This document shows positions 22,601 through 30,404 of a stretch of DNA of 64,000 nt, piece by piece. Below the pieces are notes generated by a model. That model had not been told where the DNA came from and made no database searches. It saw only the letters and a program-made list of their open reading frames with translations. Within the stretch, counting starts at the first letter, position 1; each line of letters begins with the position of its first letter. Source of the DNA: Atherix ibis (Eukaryota; Arthropoda; Insecta; Diptera; Athericidae); contig OY282606.1 in the NCBI GenBank assembly GCA_958298945.1, forward strand, positions 46,079,920 through 46,143,919, given 5' to 3'. The translations under genes and the position numbers were made by a program.

Positions 22601-25600
22601 CAAAGATGCAGAGGAAGCCCCTGCTCCTGTAATGTTCCCCTTCCATGACCCATCTGTGTCTATTTCTACAGCCGATTTCTCCTGGACCGAGCCATGTTTC
22701 CACACAGTCCTAATAGAAATTTTCGATTTATACTTTACCAGGTATATAAGCTTAAATCCGCTGTTTGGTCGTAGATGGCGTGAGTGAGCGTATTAAGATA
22801 CCATGGACACGCCATACTTTTTTTTTCTGAGTTTGACATCTGCCAACAGTAATCAGTGCATATTGACAGCAATTTCGTAAACAATATACATTTTTTCTTT
22901 GGTAATCATGTCTAGTTTTGTGCCAGAAAAAGATCATATGCGGGAAGCTCTGCTTTTCTGCTTCAATTTAAAGAAATCGGTTGCCGAATCGCATCGAATG
23001 CTTATGGAGGTCAATGGTGACAGTGCTTTATCGGAAACAACGTGCTGAGATTGGTTTCGTCTGTTCAAAGACGGCAATTTTGACTTGTGTGACAAGAAGC
23101 GTGAAAATCGGTCTAGGAAGGTTGAGGACCATCAATTGTAGGCTCTTTTGGACGAAGACGATATCCAATCGAAAAATATGCTCGCGGAGCAATTGGGTAT
23201 TACTCAACCAGACATTTCCATGCGCCTGCGTGCCATGGGGATTGAAAAGATCGGAAAATGGGTGCCGCATGAATTGAACGATAGGCAGATGGAGCGCCTA
23301 TCAAAAAAGAAAGTCGTTCCTGCATCGGATTGTGACAGCCAATGAAAAGTGAATATATTTCAAGAATCCTAAACACAAGAAATCATGGGTTGATCCCGGC
23401 CAACCATCAATATATTCCCCAAAACCAAATCGCTTCGGACGGAAGACGATCATGTGCGTTTGGTGGGATCAGCAGGGTATCATCTACTATGAGATGTTGA
23501 AACCTGGTGAAACTGTCAATGCCCACCGCTACCACCAACAACTGATCAAATTGCACCGTGCTCTGCGTGAAAAAATGACGGATTATCAACAAAGACATGA
23601 CAAGCTGGTTTTCCTCCACGACAACGCACCATCGCACACGTCAAAAATGGTCCGAAACTATTTGGAGACATTCAACTGGGAGGTGCTACCCCACCCCGCT
23701 TATTCACCAGACCTGGCTCCTTCCGACTACCATTAGTTTTCGTCGATGGGTCACGCGCTCGCCGATTCTTACGGAGACGTCCGAAAATGGCTTGATGAGT
23801 GGTTTGCCTCGAAAGAGAAGGAATTTTTTTGGCGTGGTATCGACAAATTGCCCGAGAGATGGGAAAAATGTGTAGCTAGCCTAGCGAGGACAAGTACTTT
23901 GAATAAATTTGTTTTTGCTTTCTATGAAAAAAACAAGTTTTTTTGACCAAAAAAACAGCGGATTTAAGCTTATACACCTGGTATGTGTAAGTCCAGACTT
24001 GCTGTCTCAAAGTCCATTATTTTAGTAATGCATTTGATGTTCTTAAGGATCTTTGCGTGCCCGAAACTATGTTCGTTAAACTGCCTTGATTCGCTCAGAC
24101 TCAGAGCTGCCCTATTTAACATAAATTTCTAACGGCAGAAGATGCGGCATAGTCTCAAGAGCTGCTGTAGATGACGTTTCAAGTGTATTCGTAAAGTACA
24201 TGCACGCTAATCTCTGGACTTTCTACAGAAGGTTTAGATAGGTGCTTTCATCCAGTGCTATCCACCAGACCAAAGTACCATATCCTTATATGGGCCTTAC
24301 CATCGTCGTATATATACAAAGTAGTACCCGAGGATGCAGACCCCATTTGGTATCTTGAGCCCTGTTACAGGCATAGAGTGCGATGTCGGCTTTTTAAATA
24401 CGGTCTTCCACGTTTGTAGTTATATTAAAAAATTGAATAAAACATCATTTATAAATAATAAATTTTATTACTATTCAATTTTATGAATTGAAATTCATCA
24501 ATTTTTGACAATATTTGCAGATATTTTGCAGTTGCCGTCGGAATTTTCTTTCTACCATTTCAATTATGAAAGAATCAGAGCCCAGTATTTACTGTCGTAC
24601 TTTTGCTGACAGTAAATTATAGTTTTTTATTATTTCTATTAATAATAAACTAAAAATGGGTTTTTATTGAAAATTATCCATTTTTCACCTATAAACTGTG
24701 TTAATAGTAATCTTTGTGCAATTATTTTTTTTTTATTCAATAAAAATCCGATAAATTGTTTTTTCTTGACTATTGCTTAAATAAAAATGAATTTTTCAGT
24801 ATAAAAAAATCTTTTCTTAAAACTTAAAGGAAATTTTTAAAAAGTTGGAATTAAGAAAGCGTAAAAAAACTTTACTTGAATTTAATTACAAAGAAATTTA
24901 TAAAGCTCTGCATTAAAAATGGTGCTTTTCTACATTTCAAAAAATCTCTTTCATTTAAAAAAATATATATTCGAATTAAAAATAAAAAACTATTTGGAAA
25001 TAAAATAAAACTGGTATTATTAAATTATGAAATATTATTTTCTTCCTATAATTGAGATTATAAAATTTCTAAATGTCAATGTTTCAATATTTAATATTAT
25101 AGTTGTAATAATTTTTAATAATGAGTGTGACGATGGTGAAGGGGAAGAGGGAAAATGGAATTGTTGAGGAGAAAATGTAAACTGAAACCAAAAATCACTG
25201 AAGTAATTTATACCATAACAGAGTGGAGGTAAAGGTACTCGTTAATTAATTTTCGAATTAATAAAATTATATAAGTTCATTAAGAAATAGTAGTAATAGA
25301 CTTAATTATGAGAGAAAACCAAATTCAAATGTAATAAATTTTATTAATTAGTGCATTTCATATAGTAAAGTAAATATTAACAAAATATAAAAAAAGAAGA
25401 AAAAAACTAGCTTCACCTGAGAACACCGTTGTGGTCGAGACAGTTTCCGCAATCGAAATCCGACCCGCTAAAGCCTGATATCGGTAACGCCGAGGTTCCT
25501 TGGCACGATGGACACCCGCCACAGGATGCCGGACAATCCTTTTGATGAAATTATATTTTTTAATTAATTTAAAAAACTTTTGCTTATTTCTTTCATTTTA

Positions 25601-26190
25601 CTTTTTCTTTCAAAAAAGTTTTCTTCTTCTTCTTCTTATCAGCAAAAAGTAAAAAAAAAATCTCAAACAATTTTATTAATAATTAAAAACTTTAAGTTTG
25701 ATAATTTTTTTTTTTAAATATTTTTATTTTTTTTTTATATTGTAGTTATGACACACTGAAGGAAATTTTCTTCTCAATTATTTGAATTCGAAAATATTTA
25801 TTCCGGATCCATTTTTAACTCCTCATTCAACAAAAAAAAATGAAGAAAAATTAAGACATCAATAAAAATATTTCTTTAATCGATTTAACAATAATATTTT
25901 TAAATTATTTTATAATTTATTTAATTTTTATTAAAACTTGTTTTTTTTTCTCTTTTTTTTAATTATTTGATTTGTTTTCGATTTAAAAAAAGAAACGGGT
26001 TTACTTTTGAGCTCTAAAATCACACACACGACGTTTATTGCGAACGATTGAAAATTTACCTGCGAACTGTCGAGCGGAATACCGAACAACGGGTTGTTTG
26101 GAACATATCCTGTTTCTGACTCCACTGGACCCCCATTTGGCACCTCACACGATATGTACATCGCTCCACCCTCTCGATTATCTAATGAAT
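7615..26190 (-). CDS. gl: glass orthologue, five-finger C2H2 transcription factor (8 coding exons)
   Basis: Eight exons join in frame: 26190-26060, 25538-25417, 15446-15303, 12552-12312, 12148-11900, 11783-11617, 9143-8871 and 7684-7615. Every intron has GT-AG ends on the minus strand and phases match throughout. From the Met at 26161 the product is 455 residues; Drosophila Glass is about 600, the difference lying in low-complexity spacers. The N-terminal half carries Glass-like blocks ([60 protein letters not shown]). The C-terminus has five C2H2 fingers joined by H(S/T)G(E/Q)(R/K)P linkers. Known in Drosophila: Glass acts in the nucleus to drive photoreceptor differentiation, and its last three fingers suffice for specific DNA binding. 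The frame stays open 5' of the Met to the acceptor at 26191 ([10 protein letters not shown]), so a further upstream coding exon is likely; I could not find it. Introns are heavily loaded with transposons, one being about 10 kb. Confidence 0.93.
8036..8340 (+). repeat. heat-shock-element repeat copy 2 with internal duplications
   Basis: TTCTAGAA occurs at 8039, 8050, 8091 and 8101, and TTCTAGAG at 8064 and 8115, as two copies of one block. The second block contains a perfect four-unit HSE at 8091-8108. A second duplication, about 105 bp, repeats GGACTGTTTTAGAAGCAT (8140 and 8244) and GGTAAAATGTGATAAAATG (8186 and 8291). The first part resembles 2405-2470, so this is a dispersed element. Confidence 0.65.
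8091..8108. promoter_or_regulatory. consensus heat-shock element (4 units)
   Basis: TTCTAGAAGATTCTAGAA, a perfect four-unit HSE and itself a palindrome, within an intronic repeat. Confidence 0.55.
8871..9143 (-). CDS. gl: glass exon with zinc fingers 2-4 and start of 5
   Basis: Acceptor TTTTGCAG before 9143, donor GTATGT from 8870. It holds finger 2 ([21 protein letters not shown]), finger 3 ([21 protein letters not shown]), finger 4 ([21 protein letters not shown]) and the CKLC pair of finger 5. If the following intron were retained, the frame would read YVKIFGKQ and stop shortly after, losing finger 5. Confidence 0.95.
9144..11616 (-). other. gl: glass intron holding a nested mariner
   Basis: GTAATG at 11616 to TTTTGCAG at 9144. 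Contains mariner family A (9959-10762) inside what looks like an older repeat (about 9750-11260). Confidence 0.85.
9959..10762 (+). mobile_element. mariner family A copy in glass intron
   Basis: Left end CGAGGTCTGTTCAAAAAGTT and the matching inverted right end, each flanked by TA (9957-9958 and 10763-10764). At 804 bp it is internally deleted. The plus-strand transposase remnants include [33 protein letters not shown] and [12 protein letters not shown], where the third catalytic Asp segment has been deleted. Inactive. Confidence 0.9.
11617..11783 (-). CDS. gl: glass exon with acidic linker and zinc finger 1
   Basis: Acceptor TTTTCAG before 11783, donor GTAATG from 11616. An acidic stretch ([14 protein letters not shown]) leads into finger 1, [21 protein letters not shown], and the linker HSGERPY. 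The exon ends two bases into an Arg codon that the next exon completes. Confidence 0.94.
11784..11899 (-). other. gl: glass short intron
   Basis: GTAAGC at 11899 to TTTTCAG at 11784, 116 bp, T-rich. Confidence 0.85.
11900..12148 (-). CDS. gl: glass exon, [15 protein letters not shown] block
   Basis: Phase 0 at both ends, 83 codons. Acceptor TTTTCAG before 12148, donor GTAAGC from 11899. The peptide [20 protein letters not shown], followed by SFTADFRPP, matches the Glass transactivation region. The rest is Ser/Thr/Pro rich. Confidence 0.9.
12149..12311 (-). other. gl: glass short intron
   Basis: GTATAT at 12311 to TTTTCAG at 12149, 163 bp; nothing else in it. Confidence 0.85.
12312..12552 (-). 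CDS. gl: glass exon, [13 protein letters not shown] block
   Basis: There are two possible acceptors. Only the upstream one (CTAG before 12552) keeps the frame and gives [18 protein letters not shown]. The other (TTTTTCAG, before about 12544) breaks the phase. The donor GTATAT is at 12311. The exon carries [16 protein letters not shown] and VPMQCSQ, both Glass-like. Confidence 0.9.
12553..15302 (-). other. gl: glass intron with a non-LTR fragment
   Basis: GTAAGT at 15302 to TTCTAG at 12553. Contains a (ATA)n tract near 12728-12751, a Jockey-like fragment (13080-13660) and a (ATT)n tract near 15183-15214. 13700-15180 shows nothing coding. Confidence 0.8.
13080..13660 (-). mobile_element. Jockey-like non-LTR retrotransposon fragment (reverse transcriptase)
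   Basis: Minus-strand pieces read [20 protein letters not shown] (RT motif with GVPQGS), then [27 protein letters not shown] and [17 protein letters not shown]. In the catalytic box YADD the second Asp is Asn (AAT at 13476-13474), so it is dead. Closely related to the copy at 50220-51570. Both ends are truncated. Confidence 0.88.
15303..15446 (-). CDS. gl: glass exon, [15 protein letters not shown] block
   Basis: The acceptor TTTAG lies before 15446 and the donor GTAAGT at 15302-15297 follows a CAA end. The first base completes an AGT serine codon from the previous exon. The peptide includes [17 protein letters not shown] and [16 protein letters not shown], a signature stretch of Glass. Confidence 0.9.
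15929..16978 (-). mobile_element. mariner family A copy with replaced segments
   Basis: CGAGGTCTGTTCAAAAAGTA at the left and its inverse at the right, with TA on both sides (15927-15928 and 16979-16980). The minus-strand transposase keeps the stretch from [20 protein letters not shown] to [20 protein letters not shown], including the third Asp. About 16057-16302 is unrelated AT-rich DNA replacing the C-terminal code, and the block CAAAACCTTCACATTCGACC is duplicated near 16616-16668. Inactive. Confidence 0.88.
17586..17962 (+). mobile_element. mariner family B internal fragment
   Basis: Sequence parallel to 1466-1820: the same TCTCAAAGCTCGAC block, the VDEKW-type region (here [10 protein letters not shown]) and the [17 protein letters not shown] region, with frameshifts. 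The left terminal repeat is missing. It lies directly before the terminal-repeat-only palindrome at 17975. Confidence 0.85.
17975..18032. mobile_element. mariner family B reduced to its two terminal repeats
   Basis: 58 bp: TTGGGTTGTTCGGAAAATAA, about ten spacer bases, then the inverted repeat ending CCGAACAACCCAA. TA flanks both sides (17973-17974 and 18033-18034). It can fold into a long hairpin. Confidence 0.85.
18460..19330 (-). mobile_element. R1-like non-LTR retrotransposon fragment
   Basis: Minus-strand pieces: [20 protein letters not shown] (RT), then [17 protein letters not shown] and [20 protein letters not shown], and [20 protein letters not shown] near the C-terminus. A deletion after MPDDICLD removes the catalytic YADD box near 19188. 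The same family occurs on the plus strand at 35385-36400. Both ends truncated. Confidence 0.85.
22738..23981 (+). mobile_element. mariner of mauritiana type (Mos1-like), nested in a non-LTR element
   Basis: Terminal repeats CCAGGTATATAAGCTTAAAT and its inverse, flanked by TA (22736-22737 and 23982-23983), 1244 bp. The plus-strand transposase starts MSSFVPEKD near 22908 and is clearly Mos1-like: [76 protein letters not shown]. It has several stops and a frameshift. Confidence 0.94.
22908..23946 (+). pseudogene. mauritiana-type transposase, first catalytic Asp lost
   Basis: In the Mos1 family the first catalytic Asp lies in VTGDEKW. Here the codons read VTANEK and stop: Asp is AAT (Asn) at 23341-23343 and the Trp codon is TGA at 23350-23352. 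The second Asp (HDNAPSH) and third Asp (LAPSDYH) remain. A TAG follows SDYH at 23734-23736. Confidence 0.88.
25417..25538 (-). CDS. gl: glass exon, cysteine-rich block
   Basis: Acceptor AAAAG precedes 25538 and the donor GTGAAG begins at 25416. It starts in phase 0 and ends two bases into a codon. The peptide [14 protein letters not shown], followed by [18 protein letters not shown], matches the cysteine-rich segment of Drosophila Glass in order and spacing. Confidence 0.88.
25539..26059 (-). other. gl: glass first visible intron
   Basis: GTAAAT at 26059 to AAAAG at 25539, 521 bp, AT-rich; nothing else in it. Confidence 0.82.
26060..26190 (-). CDS. gl: glass exon with N-terminal conserved block
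   Basis: The acceptor AG sits at 26191-26192 and the donor GT at 26059-26058. The exon enters with two bases of a split codon and ends in phase 0. It encodes SLDNREGGA, then Met at 26161-26159, then a block ending PLDSSQ. The homologous Drosophila protein has coding sequence before the equivalent Met, so this exon is probably not the first coding one. Confidence 0.85.
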
Positions 26191-28419
26191 CTGAATATTT
26201 AACACAAACGTTAGTATTTGTAGTATATAAAATTTGAATATTGTCTGCCTCCTTTTTTTCTTAATATTAAAATGGGTTTGTAGGCTTGTTTAAGTGAATA
26301 ATAGACGAGTATATAATGGTCAGGTAGCTCCCCTTATTCATGTACATCGTTTAACAGAAATCATTTCTCATACATTCAACCAGATCCGTAGACTTTGCTA
26401 ACCAAAACTTATCCTGCTGTTGCTGGGCGCGTTATAAGGCATCCTTAAATGATGTCGCATGCGCATTTAATTGTCGATACACACTCTTGGGAGAGATACC
26501 CGACACCCACCCCACCCCCTCAAAGGTAAAAGGAAAATGGATGCTGGAATTAATCAATTTTGAAATACTACTCATACACGGGATGAATCTGTTCGTTGCT
26601 ATGGAGAATAAATAGCGTCATTTTTATGGAATCCTTTGGGCACGCAGGAGCGCAGAGTTATCCTTGCTGCTATGAAAATTGATTTTCTACCTCTCGGTTA
26701 TATCTTTCAATCAGTCGATTTCTTCCAATTTGGAAAAGAAAATAAATTAAAGGAAAATTTTTGAGGGGATCGGATCAATTTCGAATTCTCTGAGAAAAAA
26801 GGGAGATAACGTAGTGTCTGGAAAAGTTTAGATTATTCACGATAGAAAGGGAAGAAGTATTTGTAACGAATGAGAGGAATTTTTTGAAAGAAAGAAGAAA
26901 ATCACCACCCTACAAGTACGTAGTCTTTTGTCTGAAGTTTTGTCCAGTCTAGTCCTTTCGCAAGAAAAAACTGATCTTTTTTCCCTCATAAGATAAGTTA
27001 AGTGGTAATAAAAAAAAACATTAAAAAGTTTAAAGCACGAAAAAGTATCCGCCTATGCTCGCTTCTATATCAGGTGTCCTATTTTCAGTATTTCATATTC
27101 TCTAACAGGCATTGATGTGAATATCTTGGATTTTTCTTTGAAAAATTCATTGACGAAGAGGGGTGGGGATGCTAGTAAAGTTCTTTTATAAAACTGCTAT
27201 AATACAAATAATAGATTACAAAAAAAAATTTCATTTAACTTTAGATAATTAGATTTTAGATTAGATAAAAATGACACCGAAGAATATTCGTGGTTTTTAA
27301 TGGGAAATTGGGTCGATTTTCTTGTTCTTTGCTTTTTAGTCTTAGTTTTAACCACTTCCCCTACAATTTTACTGACTAATTGTCCATTGTTAGAGCAAAT
27401 GGTTCAAAATTGTTCGTTCTTTTTTTAAGTTTGTGAAAAAAAAATTCCCCGAACAGAAATTTTATTCTTTTAAGATTGGAAATAGAATTAGTCTGAAATG
27501 CGTGCAAATTTATGGCTTTTTAAGGCTTGAACCTTTCCACTTTTCGACGAGTTCTGACCATAAGAATCTAATCGTAAGTCTTTTGCGGTCAAAGACTTGA
27601 ATAATTTTGGATCTGCCTACCAAGTAGTCTTCGTTTTTAGTACATAGAACTACTGCTTCTACTGTATTTATATCTGCAATAGGAAAGATTCTCTCTCTCA
27701 ATTATATAAAAGTCGGTTAGACCAAAAAGTAAAAATGTTAAAATTTTTTTTTTATAAAACTGAATGTGAGACACAAAAATTTAGGAAATAAGCAACAAGA
27801 TTTACTATATTTTATTTTTTTTTATAAAAGATATGCAACAATAACTCATTAATAAAAATAATACCCTTGTTTTTTTATATTTAATTTTATTAATAATTAT
27901 TAAATTGTTAATAAGAAAAAATGCTGCTGCAAAGTTAAGCTCACAACAGTTGTGAACTCTCAATTCTTTTTTATTCATTTTAATATTTAGTTTATTTTCT
28001 TTGCTTCTAAGACTTAAGTTAATCCTTTAGGCATTAATTTGATCGGATTTGTGATTAATTCACTGGAGATACTGGCCTAGCCTCTACGAAAAATTTCCGT
28101 TCGGATCCTGGTTTAAAGCTATTGTTGTAGATTTTGGTACATTTTTGTAAATAACATCCCAAAGAATCCCAAAAGGATTATTGACGGAAATAATTGAGTC
28201 TGTTTCAATTATTTCCGAGTAGTTTGGGTCATTGTCTTTGCTGTGTTTCAAACTACTGGTAATTCCAGGATTCAATGTATATGCCGATCTATTATGTTAG
28301 ATTATCAAAATACTGTTTCGGGAAGTAAAACAAATTTTAAATTTAGATTTGGATGTACTTTTTTGTCGAAATGTCCAAATAATTCGATCCAAATGTTCGT
28401 CTCAATTTCGTCCAATTGT
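26191..28419. other. AT-rich region upstream of the first visible glass exon
   Basis: No gene or repeat recognised. It may be glass intron or 5' flank. Reverse-strand sequence was scanned by eye for an N-terminal Glass exon without success. Confidence 0.4.
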
Positions 28420-29035
28420 CTGAAATCTTAACACCAATTTTACCACTCGAGCAATGTGTGCATTATTGCCTTAGCACGAACATTTTCGTTCGAGTCGTCA
28501 GAGGGGAAATAAAAATATTACGATCACGGACTCGAACACTCGAACGATTACACGTGAGCTCGATTAGAGAATTTATTCCAGCTACGATATTTTTCTTCAT
28601 CCATTTGACATTTGCCATTGTATTTTTGCGTTTTGCAGTTCAATAAATTTGACAATCGAGGAAAAGTTAAAAAAATATTTGAACAACATAAAAGAAAATA
28701 ATAAATTTATTAAAAAATTCAAGAGAATGCAGCAGTAGTCGCAGCGATGTGACTGATGTTGGACGATATCGAAAGCGACGTCAACGAAGAACTTCAGCGA
28801 AAATAGCGCATGGGTGGGGGAAGTGCGGTAAGAACGGTGCATACGAAAATTATTGTTGGAACTTGGCGGCGGTGATCACTTTGAGGATAATTTCGATCAC
28901 CTTTTGAGCTGGTCTCGCTGTTAATCGTGAAACAAAATACGCCAATGTCTAGACTGGGCAGTTTAACGTCGCTGCCATCGTTGAACAATATATTTTGCGA
29001 AATTTTTTTTTCGTACACATCGTTGCCTATTTGAG
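28420..29035. repeat. possible repeat rich in TTCGAG motifs
   Basis: Contains CCACTCGAGCA, GTTCGAGTCG, ACTCGAACACTCGAACG and similar motifs, directly before the dispersed repeat at 29036. It may be part of the same element; a second copy of this stretch was not seen. Confidence 0.35.
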
Positions 29036-29215
29036 TTGATTACACCATTCGAGCAAATCTCCACATTTTGTTCGTCTCAGACATGCTCGATCGAGGGTAA
29101 GGTATTCGTCCAACATGTTCGAGCATATGTCGAAAACATGGAAGCTTTTTCCTAAACGTGGCTTTAGTTAAATTTTTAGACCATGTTAAAATGTATGACC
29201 AGGTTAAAAAAGGAA
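29036..29215. repeat. dispersed repeat, copy 1 (TTCGAG-rich)
   Basis: Shares GATTACACCATTCGAGCAAA, CATGCTCGATCGAGGG, CCAACATGTTCGAGCATATG and TGTATGACCAGGTTAAAAAA with 34694-34890. The first part is also found at 54270-54440. It contains inverted CTCGA/TCGAG pairs. No protein. Confidence 0.75.
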
Positions 29216-30300
29216 CTTTGAAATTGAGGAGCTCCACAAATTCTTCATTTGCCGGTATTTGCGGAATGGTTAGCAGAACACCATAGGATTGAAATATAGG
29301 TCATGTGTGGTTTCGAAAAAGAAAGTTATGGATGAGATCAGTTAGTGCTATTAGAATTCTGAGCAGTTTTTGTGCCTAGAATTTCAATGCGGATGTTGAA
29401 AAGAGTGGACTGTTAATCGGGTAATTGGCCAATAAGATGCTAAAAAGGTCTCACTATTAGTACAGTTTCCATTTCTACGTATAACTGAGAATGTGTTTGC
29501 CATTATGTTAATAGGCGAGACATATTAGGAATAGCTGGGAGCATAGATCGCCGGATAGTTTCTCCAGCCAACTGATCAGCACGTTCATTGCTCGCTATTC
29601 CCACATGCCCTGACACCCAACGCAACTCCAAACCACTATAGTGTAGTAGTTTATGTCGAATCTCGTTGAGTACAGGATCATTTACTGGGCTAATAGCGTT
29701 GAGGGCGGAAAAATGGCGAAATTTCAGTCATCCCACAGGTTTCAATAGCCGCTCTGTACGGAAAGACTCCAAAATTCAAATCACGGATTGCAATAGACGC
29801 CCTGTACACAAAGACTTCACAATTCAAATCGCGGATTTTGATGTCATTGAGCTGGGTAACTGCCAGTAACTGCCAAAATGGTGAAAAACCGCATCTGTGA
29901 ATAGAAAAAAAACATTCTTCGAGCCCGTCTAACTGTTGGAAAAAAAATATGTTTAAGAAATCTTTTACCGACCCGTAGATAGATGGGTCTGTAAAAGCTA
30001 GCTTAAACCTACTTAGAAACGTAGACATTCTCAACAATATCTAGAAAAGATCTGTATCTAATGTTGAGATTATTGAAGAAACGGAAGATGAAGTTCTTTT
30101 TGAGTTGGGGATAGTCATAATAGTACGGATTCGGGCTTTGTGAAGGTGCAGTGAGATGGGGGTTCGACAGTTTCTATTAGAATTGAGTCAACCTGGTAAG
30201 TCCAACCTGCTCTACTGGCTAGTCTAATGCAACGGTTGACAGTTGTCTCGACACGTCTTAACTCTGCTATTGACAGTCTGCCACATTAAGTGAGGGAATC
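29216..30300 (-). mobile_element. non-LTR retrotransposon fragment with RNase H
   Basis: On the minus strand the stretch 29660-29520 reads LINEIRHKLLHYSGLELRWV, then SGHVGIASNERADQLA, the C-terminal RNase H motif of R1/Jockey-type elements. The region 30180-30300 matches 48640-48760 (RT C-terminal part). The 3' part, 29330-29460, is repeated at 35060-35190. Broken by stops throughout. Confidence 0.75.
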
Positions 30301-30344
30301 GAGCAACTTTCTGTCCAAAAGGGTGTTAGTTACTCTTTCGGTGT

Positions 30345-30404
30345 ATTGCTTGTACTTTGCCATTATACACGAAAAAAAGTGTATAATGGCAAAGCACAAG
30401 CAAT
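30345..30404. repeat. 26-bp inverted repeat (hairpin)
   Basis: Arms 30345-30370 and 30379-30404 (TTGCCATTATACAC against GTGTATAATGGCAA at the core) pair with one mismatch across an 8-base loop, GAAAAAAA. It lies just beyond a non-LTR fragment. Confidence 0.8.

Larger units (their letters stand above)
21893..24430 (-). mobile_element. non-LTR retrotransposon 3' part, split by a mariner
   Basis: Minus-strand remnants include an RT thumb/linker segment (about 24380-24050; [23 protein letters not shown]) and an RNase H domain at 22705-22330 ([44 protein letters not shown]). The 3' end finishes in TTAGG-like units (21895-21910). The mariner at 22738-23981 interrupts it just upstream of the RNase H segment. 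Confidence 0.82.
15447..25416 (-). other. gl: glass large intron (about 10 kb), transposon-rich
   Basis: GTGAAG at 25416 to TTTAG at 15447. It holds a mariner family A copy, mariner family B fragments, two non-LTR fragments and a mauritiana-type mariner. Stretches 19340-21890 and 24430-25410 are AT-rich with nothing recognised. Confidence 0.82.

Noticed and set aside
27510..27701. 63-residue open frame on the minus strand with a soluble-protein composition
   Set aside because: No recognisable domain or neighbouring exons; may be an old transposon piece but cannot be supported.
28084..28275. 63-residue open frame on the minus strand
   Set aside because: No family resemblance, no splice signals, expected by chance in this length of DNA.
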